From an uncultured Oscillibacter sp. (GTDB lineage: Bacteria; Bacillota; Clostridia; Oscillospirales; Oscillospiraceae): 61,214 bases of DNA. The translations under genes and the position numbers were made by a program. The stretch lies in contig CABSFC010000005.1 in NCBI GenBank assembly GCA_902476875.1, positions 1 to 61,214 on the forward strand, written 5' to 3'. Below are positions 41,552 to 50,371 of the stretch, one piece after another. How positions within the stretch are numbered: position 1 is the first letter of the stretch; each line of letters opens with the position of its first letter. Below the pieces are notes generated by a model. That model worked only from the letters and a program-made list of their open reading frames with translations. It was not told the DNA's origin and did not search any database.

Positions 41552-42693
41552 TTCTCCACCTCCTGCAGAGCGTTCAGAATCTCATCGGGAGTGATGATGT
41601 CGCTGTCGACCTTGTTGATGCCCACCACGGGAGTGGCGTGCTTGTTGACGCGCTGCACCTCGCCGATCAGCTGGCCCAGGTTCAGCTCGGGCACCAGAAT
41701 ACCCTTCATGCGGGCGCAGATATCCGCGATCAGGGCGTCCGGGAAAGGCCAGACGGTGACCAGCTGCACCACGCCCACCTTTTTGCCCTGGGCTCTGGCC
41801 AGCTTCATGGCGGCTTTGGCGGAGCGGGTGGAGCAGCCAAAGGTGATGATGGCGTATTCGGCGTCCTCCATCTGGAATTGGTTGACGATGGTGATATCGT
41901 CCAGGTTTTTGGTGAATTTCTCCGTATAGTGGCGGATAAATTTATCCGCGTTGGCCGGGGAGATGCTGGGGGCGCCGTCCTCGTTATGCGTGGTGCCGTT
42001 GATCCGGAAGACATAGGGGCTTCCAAAGGTCTCCAGCGGAGCGATGCCATCGGCCTCCGCGGCAAAGTCATACGGCCTGTAGTCCTCCGGGGCGCAGGCG
42101 GCGTGCTTGCGCTCCACAATGTCCTCGGGACCGACCTCCCACTTCACATAGGTCTCACGCATATGCCCAACCACCTCGTCGGCCAGAAACACGACGGGGG
42201 TACGGTACTTTTCACTGAAGTTGAACGCGGTGATCATGTAGTCATAGCACTCCTGCACGGAGGAGGGAGAGAGCGCGATAATTCCGTGATCTCCGTGCGT
42301 GCCCCATTTTGCCTGCAGCAGGTCGCCCTGCGCTGGCTTGGTGGCCATGCCGGTGCTGGGACCGGAGCGCATGACATCAATGATCACACAGGGGATTTCG
42401 CCCATCACGGCAACGCCCAGGTTTTCCTGCATCAAGGAAAAGCCCGGTCCGCTGGTGGCGGTATAGGCCTTTTTGCCGGCGGCGGAGGCGCCGATGATGG
42501 CGGCCATGCTGCCCAGCTCGTCCTCCATTTGCACGTACAGGCCGCCCACCTGAGGCAGGCGCACGGAGGAGAGCTCCGCGACCTCCGAGGACGGCGTGAT
42601 GGGATAACCGGCGTAAAAACGACCGCCGGCAGCAATGGCGCCGGCGGTCATGGCGTCATTGCCCATGGTGAAGATGGTTTCCCCTTTTTTCAT
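41548..42693 (-). CDS. 2-oxoacid:ferredoxin oxidoreductase, alpha subunit
   Basis: A 381-aa alpha subunit. GNDAMTAGAIAAGGRFYAGY-PITPSSEVAE near the N-terminus is the substrate/TPP interface; AYTATSGPGFSLMQENLGVA, CVIIDVMRSGPSTGMATKPA and FLADEVVGHMRETYV follow, and the C-terminal domain ends PELNLGQLIGEVQRVNKHAT. The closest groups are 2-ketoisovalerate- and 2-ketoglutarate-type enzymes; sequence alone does not settle which. With ptb-buk nearby, branched-chain 2-oxoacids are the likelier substrates (inference). Confidence 0.96.
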   Translation of the reverse strand: MKKGETIFTMGNDAMTAGAIAAGGRFYAGYPITPSSEVAELSSVRLPQVGGLYVQMEDELGSMAAIIGASAAGKKAYTATSGPGFSLMQENLGVAVMGEIPCVIIDVMRSGPSTGMATKPAQGDLLQAKWGTHGDHGIIALSPSSVQECYDYMITAFNFSEKYRTPVVFLADEVVGHMRETYVKWEVGPEDIVERKHAACAPEDYRPYDFAAEADGIAPLETFGSPYVFRINGTTHNEDGAPSISPANADKFIRHYTEKFTKNLDDITIVNQFQMEDAEYAIITFGCSTRSAKAAMKLARAQGKKVGVVQLVTVWPFPDALIADICARMKGILVPELNLGQLIGEVQRVNKHATPVVGINKVDSDIITPDEILNALQEVEK

Positions 42694-42887
42694 GTCTTGC
42701 TTCCCTCCGTTTTTACCTCAATGGCGAAATCCGGGCAGCGCCACTGACACATTTTGCAGCCGATGCAGGCCTCGGGGCGGGCGACCGTGGGCATGTGTCC
42801 CGCTGAAAAGTCGAAGACGCCCTTGGGACAAAGGGCCGCGCACAGGCCGCATTGCTTGCACCAATGATGGATGCTGATCTGATTCAT
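42690..42887 (-). CDS. 2-oxoacid:ferredoxin oxidoreductase, delta (ferredoxin-like) subunit
   Basis: A 65-aa protein with two [4Fe-4S] motifs: WCKQCGLCAALCPKGVFDF and ACIGCKMCQWRCPDFAIEV. It passes electrons from the catalytic subunits to free ferredoxin. It overlaps the alpha gene by four bases and comes first of the four subunits, 30 bases after the symporter. Confidence 0.96.
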   Translation of the reverse strand: MNQISIHHWCKQCGLCAALCPKGVFDFSAGHMPTVARPEACIGCKMCQWRCPDFAIEVKTEGSKT

Positions 42888-42917
42888 TGCTGAAAAACGC
42901 TCCTTTCTTTTTGCAAA

Positions 42918-44315
42918 TTATGGCTTGTGAGGGGAATCGGTTTTGGCTGACCGGACCAGGCAGCCGGATAAAATGGTGAGAATACTGCCTCCCATGCCCC
43001 AGAACAGACAGTCGCCGGGCAGAGAGAGGAATTTGGCGGCCAGCAGGATGACGATACCCACCACACTGGATGCCGTGACAAAACGGCGGTCGGCCCGCCG
43101 CGGGAAGAAGAGCGCGGCGCACATCGGTCCCAGGAGGACCACCGCGCGCAAGCCCATGGACAAAAAGCCCCAGGTGAGAATGGCGGATTTCAGGTTTCCG
43201 GAGGTAAACACCGCCGCGATCAGAAGCGTCACAAGGATGACGGTCCGGGAAAAACGCAGGGTGCGGCGGCTGTCGGTGTGTTTGGCAAAACGTTTGTAGA
43301 TATTGTTGGTGATGACGGTGGAGAGCCCCAGCGCGAGCCCGGCGCCGGTGCCGACGACGGCGATAAACAATGTGGCCAGCACGACGCCGCTCAACACGGG
43401 AGAGGCGTTCTCAATCACAAACCGGGGGAAGGCCTCTCCGGCGGCCATGCCGGGAAATGTCATGCGCATGTAATAGCCGATCAGGATTCCGCCGATGCCG
43501 ATGGGCGGAATCAGCAAAGCGCTGAGCAGCGCCCCCCTCCGGGAGGCGGCGTCGTCCCGGCCGGACAGGATGGCCTGCACATAGGTCTGGGTGGAGACCA
43601 CGCCGAGTATGACGGAGATACCGGCGCCCAAGTCCGTGCCGACGCCCCGGGCGAAGAGATTGAAGTACTGTTCGTGAGGCAGCGCGGCCTGAATGGCGCC
43701 CAGCCCGCCGGCCAGGGCAAAGGCGATGCCGCCGCAAGCCAGAACGGAGATATAGAGAAGAACGGATTTGACCACGCCCAGCAGACCCGTGCTGATGACG
43801 CCGCCGAAAACGACGTAACATGCCATGGTGACCACGCTGATCACCGTGCATGTCAAGGCGTTCAGCCCGAACATGGAGGAGAGGAGCACGTTGGCCGAAA
43901 GCAGCTGGGATACGATGTTGAGGCCCAGACCCAGGGTGGCCAGCACGCTGGTGATCAGTCCGGCGGCGGGGCCAAAGCGCTGCTGGATCAGCTGCTGAAT
44001 GGTGGTGCAGCCGCATTTGCGCAGCGGGCCGACAAAGCCAAGGGCCAGAATGAGACAGCCGATGGCTGCCCCTAAAGTAAACCACCAGGCTGAAAAACCG
44101 AAGTTGAAAGCGAGCTCGGCCGTGCCGATGGTGGAGCTGCCGCCGACCAGCGTGCCGATGATGGTGCCGGCAACCATGACCGCGCCGGCTTTTCCGCCGC
44201 CGGTGTCAAAATCAGCGGCGCCGCTTACCCGCCGTCCGGAGAAAACGCCCAGACCGATCATGAGGACCAGTGTTGCGCACGCACTTATGAGATGTGTAGT
44301 GGTGAGACCTTCCAT
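42918..44315 (-). CDS. sodium:solute symporter family protein
   Basis: A 465-aa membrane protein with about 13 segments, of the SSS family (solute uptake with Na+). Visible pieces are LMIGLGVFSGRRVSGAADFD, GTIIGTLVGGSSTIGTAELA (with the Na+-site small residues), AWWFTLGAAIGCLILAL and TGAGLALGLSTVITNNIY. The substrate is unknown; as first gene of an operon that oxidises 2-oxoacids, an organic or amino acid is likely. ATG at 44315 is chosen because AGGAGG lies five bases upstream; the frame is open 17 codons further. Confidence 0.92.
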   Translation of the reverse strand: MEGLTTTHLISACATLVLMIGLGVFSGRRVSGAADFDTGGGKAGAVMVAGTIIGTLVGGSSTIGTAELAFNFGFSAWWFTLGAAIGCLILALGFVGPLRKCGCTTIQQLIQQRFGPAAGLITSVLATLGLGLNIVSQLLSANVLLSSMFGLNALTCTVISVVTMACYVVFGGVISTGLLGVVKSVLLYISVLACGGIAFALAGGLGAIQAALPHEQYFNLFARGVGTDLGAGISVILGVVSTQTYVQAILSGRDDAASRRGALLSALLIPPIGIGGILIGYYMRMTFPGMAAGEAFPRFVIENASPVLSGVVLATLFIAVVGTGAGLALGLSTVITNNIYKRFAKHTDSRRTLRFSRTVILVTLLIAAVFTSGNLKSAILTWGFLSMGLRAVVLLGPMCAALFFPRRADRRFVTASSVVGIVILLAAKFLSLPGDCLFWGMGGSILTILSGCLVRSAKTDSPHKP

Positions 44316-44382
44316 AGCTCCTCCTGTTTGGACCATTATTTTATAGGTGTATAAAAAAATAAACAATTAATTTGATAATTTA

Positions 44383-44411
44383 AGCATAATATAATTGAAA
44401 TAAAATGTCAA
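44383..44411 (-). promoter_or_regulatory. probable sigma-A promoter of the symporter-KOR operon
   Basis: Minus strand TTGACA (44411-44406), 17 bases, TATGCT (44388-44383), about 70 bases before the symporter start. Confidence 0.7.
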
Positions 44412-44567
44412 TAGCAAGAATAAAATTTCAGAAATAGAATAGTATATTCAAAAAAATCCCTAAAAAATGGATATATATGGGAATTTAAAGCGAATAAATT
44501 GCAAAACCACTCCGCAGAGGGTGTTGAAAAAGTTTGACCAAAAAAATAAACACAAGATAAAAAAATA

Positions 44568-44596
44568 TTGACATTTAGTTCATGATTGTGTAAGAT
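44568..44596 (+). promoter_or_regulatory. strong plus-strand promoter without a downstream gene
   Basis: TTGACA (44568-44573), 17 bases, TAAGAT (44591-44596). Transcription would start near 44603 and run into the 3' end of the iclR gene on the opposite strand. Confidence 0.6.
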
Positions 44597-44680
44597 ATAA
44601 ACAACTTCAGCGGGGACCCCTCCGGCAGCGGTCGCTCCCCGGGACGATGCCGCATCCGTAAAGGGCCCGTGCCCGACGAT

Positions 44681-44710
44681 AAAAAAACGCCCGTTCCCTC
44701 AGGAACGGGC
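44681..44710 (-). terminator. intrinsic terminator of iclR-type gene
   Basis: GCCCGTTCC (44689-44697) and GGAACGGGC (44702-44710); on the minus strand the hairpin is followed by seven T (44687-44681). Confidence 0.93.
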
Positions 44711-44723
44711 GGGCGGCGGAGGC

Positions 44724-45506
44724 TCAGATCGAAATGTAATTGTAGCCAAGCTCCGTGGAGATCTGTTTGCCGGTGCTGACAATATCGTTGATGAGCGCGG
44801 GCATCCTCTGGGTGATGGTCTCGGTACTGCCGGAAAAGCTGATGGCTCCGATGAAGGCGCCGGCGCGGTTTTGGATCGGGGCGGCCACGCAGCTGCGCAG
44901 GACCATCAATTCATCAATTTCAGTGGCGTAGCCGTTTTCCCGCACCTCCCGCAGACTGGAGAGCAGGGCGTCACGGTCCACCAACGTCTTGCTGGTATAT
45001 TGGGTCAGCTGAATGGAATCGAACAACTCCACCAGCTTTTCATCGGGAAGGGCGGACAGCAGAACTTTACCGCTTGCGGTGGCGTAGGCCGGCATGATAT
45101 GGCCGATGACCATGCGGGGAACCAGGAACGAGGGGTCCTTGGATGTGAGCAGCAGGCAAATGGCCGGGTCCTTTAAAACAGAGATGTTGACCTTGAGCGA
45201 CCACTTCTGGGCGAGAGAGACGATATATTTCTCCGCTACATATAAAAACGGGTATTGATGGTAGTAACATTCGGCCAGTTCAAGGACCTTGTAGCCGATG
45301 GAGTATCGTCCGGTGTCGGGATCCTTTTCCACGAGCTTTTTCCTCATCAGGGAGTTGAGCATGGCGTATGCCGTGGTACGGGTGACATCAAGGGCTTTGC
45401 TGATTTCCATGACGTTCATGGGATTGGCGCTGGTGGAAAGCATGTTCAGAAGATCTAGAGCGCGGTCCAGGTTTTTGGGGGCTGCATCGCCATTTGTGGA
45501 ATTCAT
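44724..45506 (-). CDS. IclR family transcriptional regulator
   Basis: A 260-aa regulator: N-terminal winged helix (LDRALDLLNMLSTSANPMNV, MEISKALDVTRTTAYAMLNS, YSIGYKVLELAECYY) and C-terminal ligand domain (VPRMVIGHIMPAYATASGKV, YATEIDELMVLRSCVAAPIQ, GAFIGAISFSG). IclR proteins sense small acids and control catabolic genes. It lies between the minus-strand symporter-KOR operon and the plus-strand ptb-buk operon and most likely controls both. Own promoter overlaps that of ptb. Confidence 0.95.
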   Translation of the reverse strand: MNSTNGDAAPKNLDRALDLLNMLSTSANPMNVMEISKALDVTRTTAYAMLNSLMRKKLVEKDPDTGRYSIGYKVLELAECYYHQYPFLYVAEKYIVSLAQKWSLKVNISVLKDPAICLLLTSKDPSFLVPRMVIGHIMPAYATASGKVLLSALPDEKLVELFDSIQLTQYTSKTLVDRDALLSSLREVRENGYATEIDELMVLRSCVAAPIQNRAGAFIGAISFSGSTETITQRMPALINDIVSTGKQISTELGYNYISI

Positions 45507-45521
45507 CGTGCATCACCTCAT

Positions 45522-45593
45522 TAAAATGGTTTTAGTGACCCCATTATGCATAAAATTAGACAGGTTGTCAAGAAAATAGGACTAAAAATTTTA
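45522..45593. promoter_or_regulatory. iclR-ptb divergent control region with two TAAAA/TTTTA inverted repeats
   Basis: Perfect repeats TAAAA-TGG-TTTTA (45522-45534) and TAAAA-A-TTTTA (45583-45593) flank the region. On the minus strand TTGACA (45571-45566), 17 bases, CATAAT (45548-45543) is a strong iclR promoter. The ptb -35 probably overlaps it (TTGTCA at 45565). Arrangement suits joint control by IclR. Confidence 0.6.
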
Positions 45594-45630
45594 TTGCTTG
45601 TATGAGGCGAGCCCAAGAGGAGGAAACACA

Positions 45631-46536
45631 ATGATTTCTGATTTCCAAGCCATGATTCAGAAATTGCAGGACAGCGGCGAGCGAACCATCGCCGTGGGAG
45701 CGGCGGAGGACAAAGACGTCCTGCTGTCCGTGGAAAATGCCCGCCGGCTGGGAATTGCCCGGGCGATTCTGACGGGAGACAGGTCCGGAATTGAGCGGAT
45801 CGCGGCGGAGAACGGCATTGACCCCGCGAATTATCAAATCGTGGACATAGCCGATCCGGCGCAGGCATGTCTGGCCGCGGTGGACCTGGTGCGCAGGGGA
45901 GAGGCGGCGCTGCCCATGAAGGGCTTTGTGGACACGTCCGTGATGCTGAAAGCCGTGCTGGACCGGGAAAAGGGACTTCGGGGCAGCGGCCTGGTCAGCC
46001 ATGTGGGCGTTTTGAAGGTGCCCGGCTTTGACAGACTGTTCTTTGTGAGCGATTCCGCCATGACGATCGCTCCGGACGTGCGGGCAAAAGCGGATATCAT
46101 CCGCAATGCCGTCCGCGTGGCGCATGCGTTTGGGCTGGAAGAGCCCAGGGTGGCGGTGCTGTGCGCGGTGGAAAAAGTGAACGAAAAAATGCCCGCCACC
46201 GCTGATGCCCAGGAACTCACGCGAATGAATGAACGCGGCGAAATCACAGGGTGCCTGGTCAAGGGACCGCTGCAATTGGATAACGCGGTTTCCCCGGAGG
46301 CGGCCCGCCATAAGGGCATCCGCCATCCGGTGGCCGGACAGGCCGACATCCTCATCGCGCCGGATATTGAAGCGGGCAACATCCTGAACAAGTCCATGGA
46401 ATATTTTGCCCGGGCGGAAAAAGCCGGCGTGATCATGGGGGCCAGGCGGCCGGTCATTTTAACATCCCGGGCCAGCTCCGACCAGGCAAAGCTGAATTCG
46501 ATCGCGCTGGGCCTGCTGGTGGCGGGAGAGGAGTAA
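45631..46536 (+). CDS. ptb: phosphate butyryltransferase-type enzyme
   Basis: A 301-aa phosphate acyltransferase that converts butyryl-CoA or branched acyl-CoA plus phosphate to acyl-phosphate. Family marks are GEAALPMKGFVDTSVMLKAV, GSGLVSHVGVLKVPGFDRLF, FVSDSAMTIAPDVRAKADII, GPLQLDNAVSPEAARHKGI and ADILIAPDIEAGNILNKSME. The start at 45631 has AAGAGGAGG upstream. It is followed by buk after two bases. Paired with a 2-oxoacid oxidoreductase and peptide uptake, it probably acts on acyl-CoAs made from amino acids; linear butyrate is an alternative. Confidence 0.95.
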   Translation: MISDFQAMIQKLQDSGERTIAVGAAEDKDVLLSVENARRLGIARAILTGDRSGIERIAAENGIDPANYQIVDIADPAQACLAAVDLVRRGEAALPMKGFVDTSVMLKAVLDREKGLRGSGLVSHVGVLKVPGFDRLFFVSDSAMTIAPDVRAKADIIRNAVRVAHAFGLEEPRVAVLCAVEKVNEKMPATADAQELTRMNERGEITGCLVKGPLQLDNAVSPEAARHKGIRHPVAGQADILIAPDIEAGNILNKSMEYFARAEKAGVIMGARRPVILTSRASSDQAKLNSIALGLLVAGEE

Positions 46537-46538
46537 AC

Positions 46539-47627
46539 ATGGAGAAAACATACAGGATCCTGGCGATCAATCCGGGTTCCACATCCACGAAAATTTCGGT
46601 ATTCCACAATGAGGAAGAGGCGTTCTCCAAAAGCATCCGGCACTCGGAGGCGGACCTCGGGGAATTTCACCATATCAATGAGCAGTTTGATTTTCGCCGG
46701 AAGATGATTCTGGAGACCCTTGAAAACGCCGGCATTGCGCTGGACAGCCTGGACGCGGTGGTGGCGCGGGGCGGCAACATGAAGCCGGTGGTTGGCGGCA
46801 CCTATGTGGTCAATGCGCCCATGCTGGAGGATCTGGAGATCGGCGTGATGGGGCAGCACGCCTCCAACCTGGGCGGACGCATCGCGTATGCCATTGCCGC
46901 TCCGCTGGGGCTGGACGCGTATGTGGTGGACCCCGTGATCGTGGACGAGCTGGAACCCCTGGCCCGCTATTCCGGCACGCCGCTCATCGCGCGCAAGTCG
47001 AAGGATCATCCGCTGAACCAAAAGGCGGTGGGCCGTGAGGCGGCCAGACGCCTGGGCGGCCGGTATGAGGATTATAACTTCATCATTGCCCACCTGGGCG
47101 GAGGGATCTCCGTGGGCGTACATAAAAAGGGCCGGCTTGTGGATGTGAACAACAGCCTGGACGGAGACGGCCCCATGTCGCCGGAGCGCTGCGGCGGACT
47201 GCCCTTCGGCTCGGTGATGGATCTCTGCTATTCCGGAAAGTACACCAAGGCGGAGCTGCGGAAAATGCTGATTGGCGGCGGCGGGATGATGGGCTACCTG
47301 GGCACCAATGACGGCCGCAAGATCGTGGACCGCATCAGGCATGGCGACGAGGAGGCCGCCAGGGCGTATGAGGCCATGGCGTACCAGATCGCCAAGGAAA
47401 TCGGCGCTTGCGCGGCGGTTTTGAAGGGCTGCGTGGACCAGATCCTGCTTACGGGCGGTCTGGCCTACGATGAGATGCTCGTTGAATGGATTCGGGAGCG
47501 CGTGCGTTTTATCGCCCCGGTGATGCTATTTCCCGGCGAGCACGAAATGGAGGCGCTGGTCCTGGGCACGCTGCGCGTGCTGCGGGGACAGGAGCTGCCG
47601 CAGACGTATCCGAACCCCGCGTCCTGA
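46539..47627 (+). CDS. buk: butyrate kinase-type acyl kinase
   Basis: A 362-aa ASKHA-fold kinase that makes ATP and a free acid from acyl-phosphate. RILAINPGSTSTKISVFHNE is the N-terminal phosphate loop, VVARGGNMKPVVGGTYVVN and FIIAHLGGGISVGVHKKGRL the adenosine and catalytic blocks, NSLDGDGPMSPERCGGLP the family signature, and QILLTGGLAYDEMLVEWIRE the C-terminal loop. It begins two bases after ptb, so both are made together. Branched-chain acid kinases look the same, so isobutyrate/isovalerate are possible products. Confidence 0.95.
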   Translation: MEKTYRILAINPGSTSTKISVFHNEEEAFSKSIRHSEADLGEFHHINEQFDFRRKMILETLENAGIALDSLDAVVARGGNMKPVVGGTYVVNAPMLEDLEIGVMGQHASNLGGRIAYAIAAPLGLDAYVVDPVIVDELEPLARYSGTPLIARKSKDHPLNQKAVGREAARRLGGRYEDYNFIIAHLGGGISVGVHKKGRLVDVNNSLDGDGPMSPERCGGLPFGSVMDLCYSGKYTKAELRKMLIGGGGMMGYLGTNDGRKIVDRIRHGDEEAARAYEAMAYQIAKEIGACAAVLKGCVDQILLTGGLAYDEMLVEWIRERVRFIAPVMLFPGEHEMEALVLGTLRVLRGQELPQTYPNPAS

Positions 47628-47760
47628 GGACAGTACGATCAAAAAAGGCAATGGGACTCCCCCGCGGAGGCAGGCTGCCGGTTAGGGATATCATACCTTT
47701 TTGATAATTCCGCAAATGAAATCGCGTCCCCACAACAATTTTAAATTTTAGGAGGTCAAG

Positions 47761-49332
47761 ATGAAAAAGAACATTTGGCGAATTTTGCCCACGGTTTTGC
47801 TCCTGGCAATGCTGCTTTCACTGGTTGCCTGCGGCGGAAACAACTCCAGCGAGAAGGACGGCGGCCAGGATGGCGCCGGCGACGCCGCTGCGGAGAAAAA
47901 TACAGAGCTCAATGTGGCCCTGTCGGGCGAACCCAATGCTCTGGACCCCATGTGCGGCGCGACGGACCGCACCTCCAGCGCCGTGTACAATAACATTTAC
48001 GACACCCTTCTGGTTGCCGATAGCGAGGGCAATATCCTTCCGAATCTGGCTTCCTATGAGATGATCGATGAGCTGACCTACGAATTCAAGGTGTTCGAGG
48101 GCATCAAGTGGCACAACGGCGACGAGCTGACCGCCCACGATGTGGCATTCACCATGAAGAAGGGCTGCGACACCGCCATCACCAAGTACATCTGGGGCGC
48201 CATCGACCCCGACAGCATTGAGATCATCAATGACTATACCCTGCGTGTCAGCACCTATGAGCCGGCGCCTGCTCTGCTGGCTCTGATGACCGCCCTGCCC
48301 GCCTCCATCCTGAATGAGAAGTATGTCACGGAAGTGGGCGACGGCTCCGGCACCGCCCCGATCGGCACGGGCCCGTATAAGTTTGTGGAGTGGTCCCGCG
48401 GCAATTCCATCACCCTGGAGCGCTTTGAGGACTACCACGGCGAGACGCCCGATGTCAGCAAGGTCGTCTTCCGGTTCATTCCCGAGGCGACGAACCGCAC
48501 CATCGAGCTGGAGAGCGGCACCTGCGATCTGGCCTATGAGATCCAGACCTCTGACCTGGCCCGTGTTTCCGAAAATCCCGACCTGACGCTGTTCAGCGGT
48601 ATCGGCAACTCTGTGCGCTATATTGGCTTCAATTGCGAGAAGGCGCCCTTTGACAACGTGGCCGTCCGTCAGGCGATCGCCTCCGCCATCAATGTCGAGG
48701 GCATCGTCAACGCGGTCAAGATGGGCACCGGCGTTGTGGCGACCAACCCCATCGCTCCGGATATCAAGTATTTCAACGACGATATCGAGCTGCGCCCCTA
48801 TGATCCCGAGGGAGCGAAGGCTGCTCTGGCCGCGGCGGGCTATCCCAACGGCCTGACCACCACGATCTGGGTGGACGAGCAGAAGGACCGTGTGGATATC
48901 GCCACCATTCTGCAGTCTCAGCTGGCGGAGATCGGCGTCACCGCGGAGATCAAGGTGTCTGAGTGGAGCTCCCATGTGACCGCCTGCTACAACGGCGACA
49001 TCGACATCTATGTCTTCTCCTGGTCCTGCGCCTGCCCCGATCCCAGCATCATCTTCAACTCCGTCTTCAGCTCCCAGATGCTTGGCCAGGGCGGCAACTG
49101 CTCCCGTATCGTGGACGACCGCATCGATGAGCTGCTGGATATCGGCAACACCAGCATGGATGATTCCGAGCGCGAGGCTGCCTACAAGGAGCTGCAGCAG
49201 CGTGTGTATGACCTGGTGCCCTGGGTCCCCCTGTGGGTGGACACCATCGACATCGGCGCCGGCGGCCGGATTGCGTCCATGTCCGTAACGGCCACCACGG
49301 CTTGGGCCATAAAAGATGTCGTCCTGAAGTAA
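47761..49332 (+). CDS. peptide ABC transporter substrate-binding lipoprotein
   Basis: A 523-aa family-5 (DppA/OppA) solute-binding protein. Signal peptide with lipobox LSLVACGG (Cys at about residue 22), then an acidic linker, and the typical ALDPMCGATDRTSSAVYNNI, YDTLLVADSEGNILPNLASY, GIKWHNGDELTAHDVAFTMK and GIGNSVRYIGFNCEKAPFDN, NVAVRQAIASAINVEGIV. TTAGGAGG precedes ATG. It is the first gene of the importer operon. A stem-loop separates it from the permease, which normally lets the binding protein be made in excess. Confidence 0.95.
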   Translation: MKKNIWRILPTVLLLAMLLSLVACGGNNSSEKDGGQDGAGDAAAEKNTELNVALSGEPNALDPMCGATDRTSSAVYNNIYDTLLVADSEGNILPNLASYEMIDELTYEFKVFEGIKWHNGDELTAHDVAFTMKKGCDTAITKYIWGAIDPDSIEIINDYTLRVSTYEPAPALLALMTALPASILNEKYVTEVGDGSGTAPIGTGPYKFVEWSRGNSITLERFEDYHGETPDVSKVVFRFIPEATNRTIELESGTCDLAYEIQTSDLARVSENPDLTLFSGIGNSVRYIGFNCEKAPFDNVAVRQAIASAINVEGIVNAVKMGTGVVATNPIAPDIKYFNDDIELRPYDPEGAKAALAAAGYPNGLTTTIWVDEQKDRVDIATILQSQLAEIGVTAEIKVSEWSSHVTACYNGDIDIYVFSWSCACPDPSIIFNSVFSSQMLGQGGNCSRIVDDRIDELLDIGNTSMDDSEREAAYKELQQRVYDLVPWVPLWVDTIDIGAGGRIASMSVTATTAWAIKDVVLK

Positions 49333-49352
49333 CGAAAACAATTCAGAAACTG

Positions 49353-49392
49353 GAGGACCGCATCGCCCGCGGTCGCGGGTGACGCGGTCCTC
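49353..49392 (+). promoter_or_regulatory. intercistronic stem-loop between binding protein and permease genes
   Basis: GAGGACCGC (49353-49361) pairs with GCGGTCCTC (49384-49392), with an inner CCCGC/GCGGG stem. No T tract follows, so it is likely an mRNA 3'-stabilising or processing structure rather than a full terminator. Confidence 0.75.
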
Positions 49393-49427
49393 AAAAAGAC
49401 GGTTTCTGTGTATCTGGAGGAAATGCC

Positions 49428-50354
49428 ATGATCAAATATATTGGACGAAGAATCCTGATGATGATTCCCATCCTGTTGGCAGTTACGTTTGTCGTTTTTA
49501 CCCTGCTGTACATTACCCCCGGAAACCCGGCTGAGCTGATGCTGGGGCAGAACGCTACACCGGAAGCCGTTGCGGAGCTGGAAGAGGAACTCGGACTGAA
49601 CCGCCCGTTTTTGGTGCGCTATTTTGACTATCTCCTTGGGCTGCTCCGGCTGGATATGGGCACCAGCTACGCCACGAAGGAGGCGGTCATGACCCGTATC
49701 TGGAATTGTGTGCCGTACACACTGGAACTTGCCGCCATCTCCATATTTATTGCCGCCATCATTGGTACGCCAATCGGCATCATCTCGGCGACGAAGCAGT
49801 ATACAGCATTTGATAATATCACGATGATTTTCGCGCTGATCGGTATCTCAATGCCTGTGTTCTGGATCGGAATTCTGCTGATCCTGTTGTTTTCTGTGCA
49901 TCTTCAGTGGCTGCCATCCTCGGGATGGGGCACTGTCAAGCAAATGATTTTGCCTGCTATCACGGTAGCGGCCCAGTCTGTTGCCGTTATTTGCCGCATG
50001 ACCCGTTCCTCCATGCTGGAAGTGATCCGCCAGGATTATATCCGCACGGTCCGCGCCAAGGGTCAGAAGGAATATAAGATCATCATTTCCCACGCGCTGC
50101 GCAATGCGCTGATTCCCATCGTGACCGTCATCGGCCTGCAGTTCGGCGCCCTGCTGGGAGGCGCCATCATGGCGGAAACTGTTTTTGCCATTCCGGGGCT
50201 GGGGCGGTTGATGATCGATGCCATCAAGCAGCGGGACTACCCCATCGTTCAGGGCGTCGTTTTGTTTGTAGCCGTTACCTTTAGCCTTGTGAACCTCCTG
50301 ATCGATATTATTTATGCGTTCATCGATCCGAAGATTCGCGCGCAGTACAAGTGA
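49428..50354 (+). CDS. peptide ABC transporter permease (DppB type)
   Basis: A 308-aa permease with six membrane segments: MIKYIGRRILMMIPILLAVT at the N-terminus, TPGNPAELMLGQNATPEAVA in the first outside loop, and the inner-membrane EAA motif RMTRSSMLEVIRQDYIRTVR-AKGQKE. It forms the pore with the DppC-type partner that follows. Confidence 0.96.
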   Translation: MIKYIGRRILMMIPILLAVTFVVFTLLYITPGNPAELMLGQNATPEAVAELEEELGLNRPFLVRYFDYLLGLLRLDMGTSYATKEAVMTRIWNCVPYTLELAAISIFIAAIIGTPIGIISATKQYTAFDNITMIFALIGISMPVFWIGILLILLFSVHLQWLPSSGWGTVKQMILPAITVAAQSVAVICRMTRSSMLEVIRQDYIRTVRAKGQKEYKIIISHALRNALIPIVTVIGLQFGALLGGAIMAETVFAIPGLGRLMIDAIKQRDYPIVQGVVLFVAVTFSLVNLLIDIIYAFIDPKIRAQYK

Positions 50355-50371
50355 GGGGGAGGTGCACCGAA

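Larger units (their letters stand above)
44316..44680. other. AT-rich intergenic region with two opposed promoters and no gene
   Basis: About 365 bases without an ORF of note. The first 290 bases are strikingly AT-rich against the GC-rich surroundings and hold the KOR-operon promoter (minus strand) and a strong plus-strand promoter at 44568-44596. The following ~85 bases are GC-rich and fold (GGGGACC near 44613 against GGTCGCTCCCC near 44630). The plus-strand promoter has no gene behind it. Confidence 0.7.
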
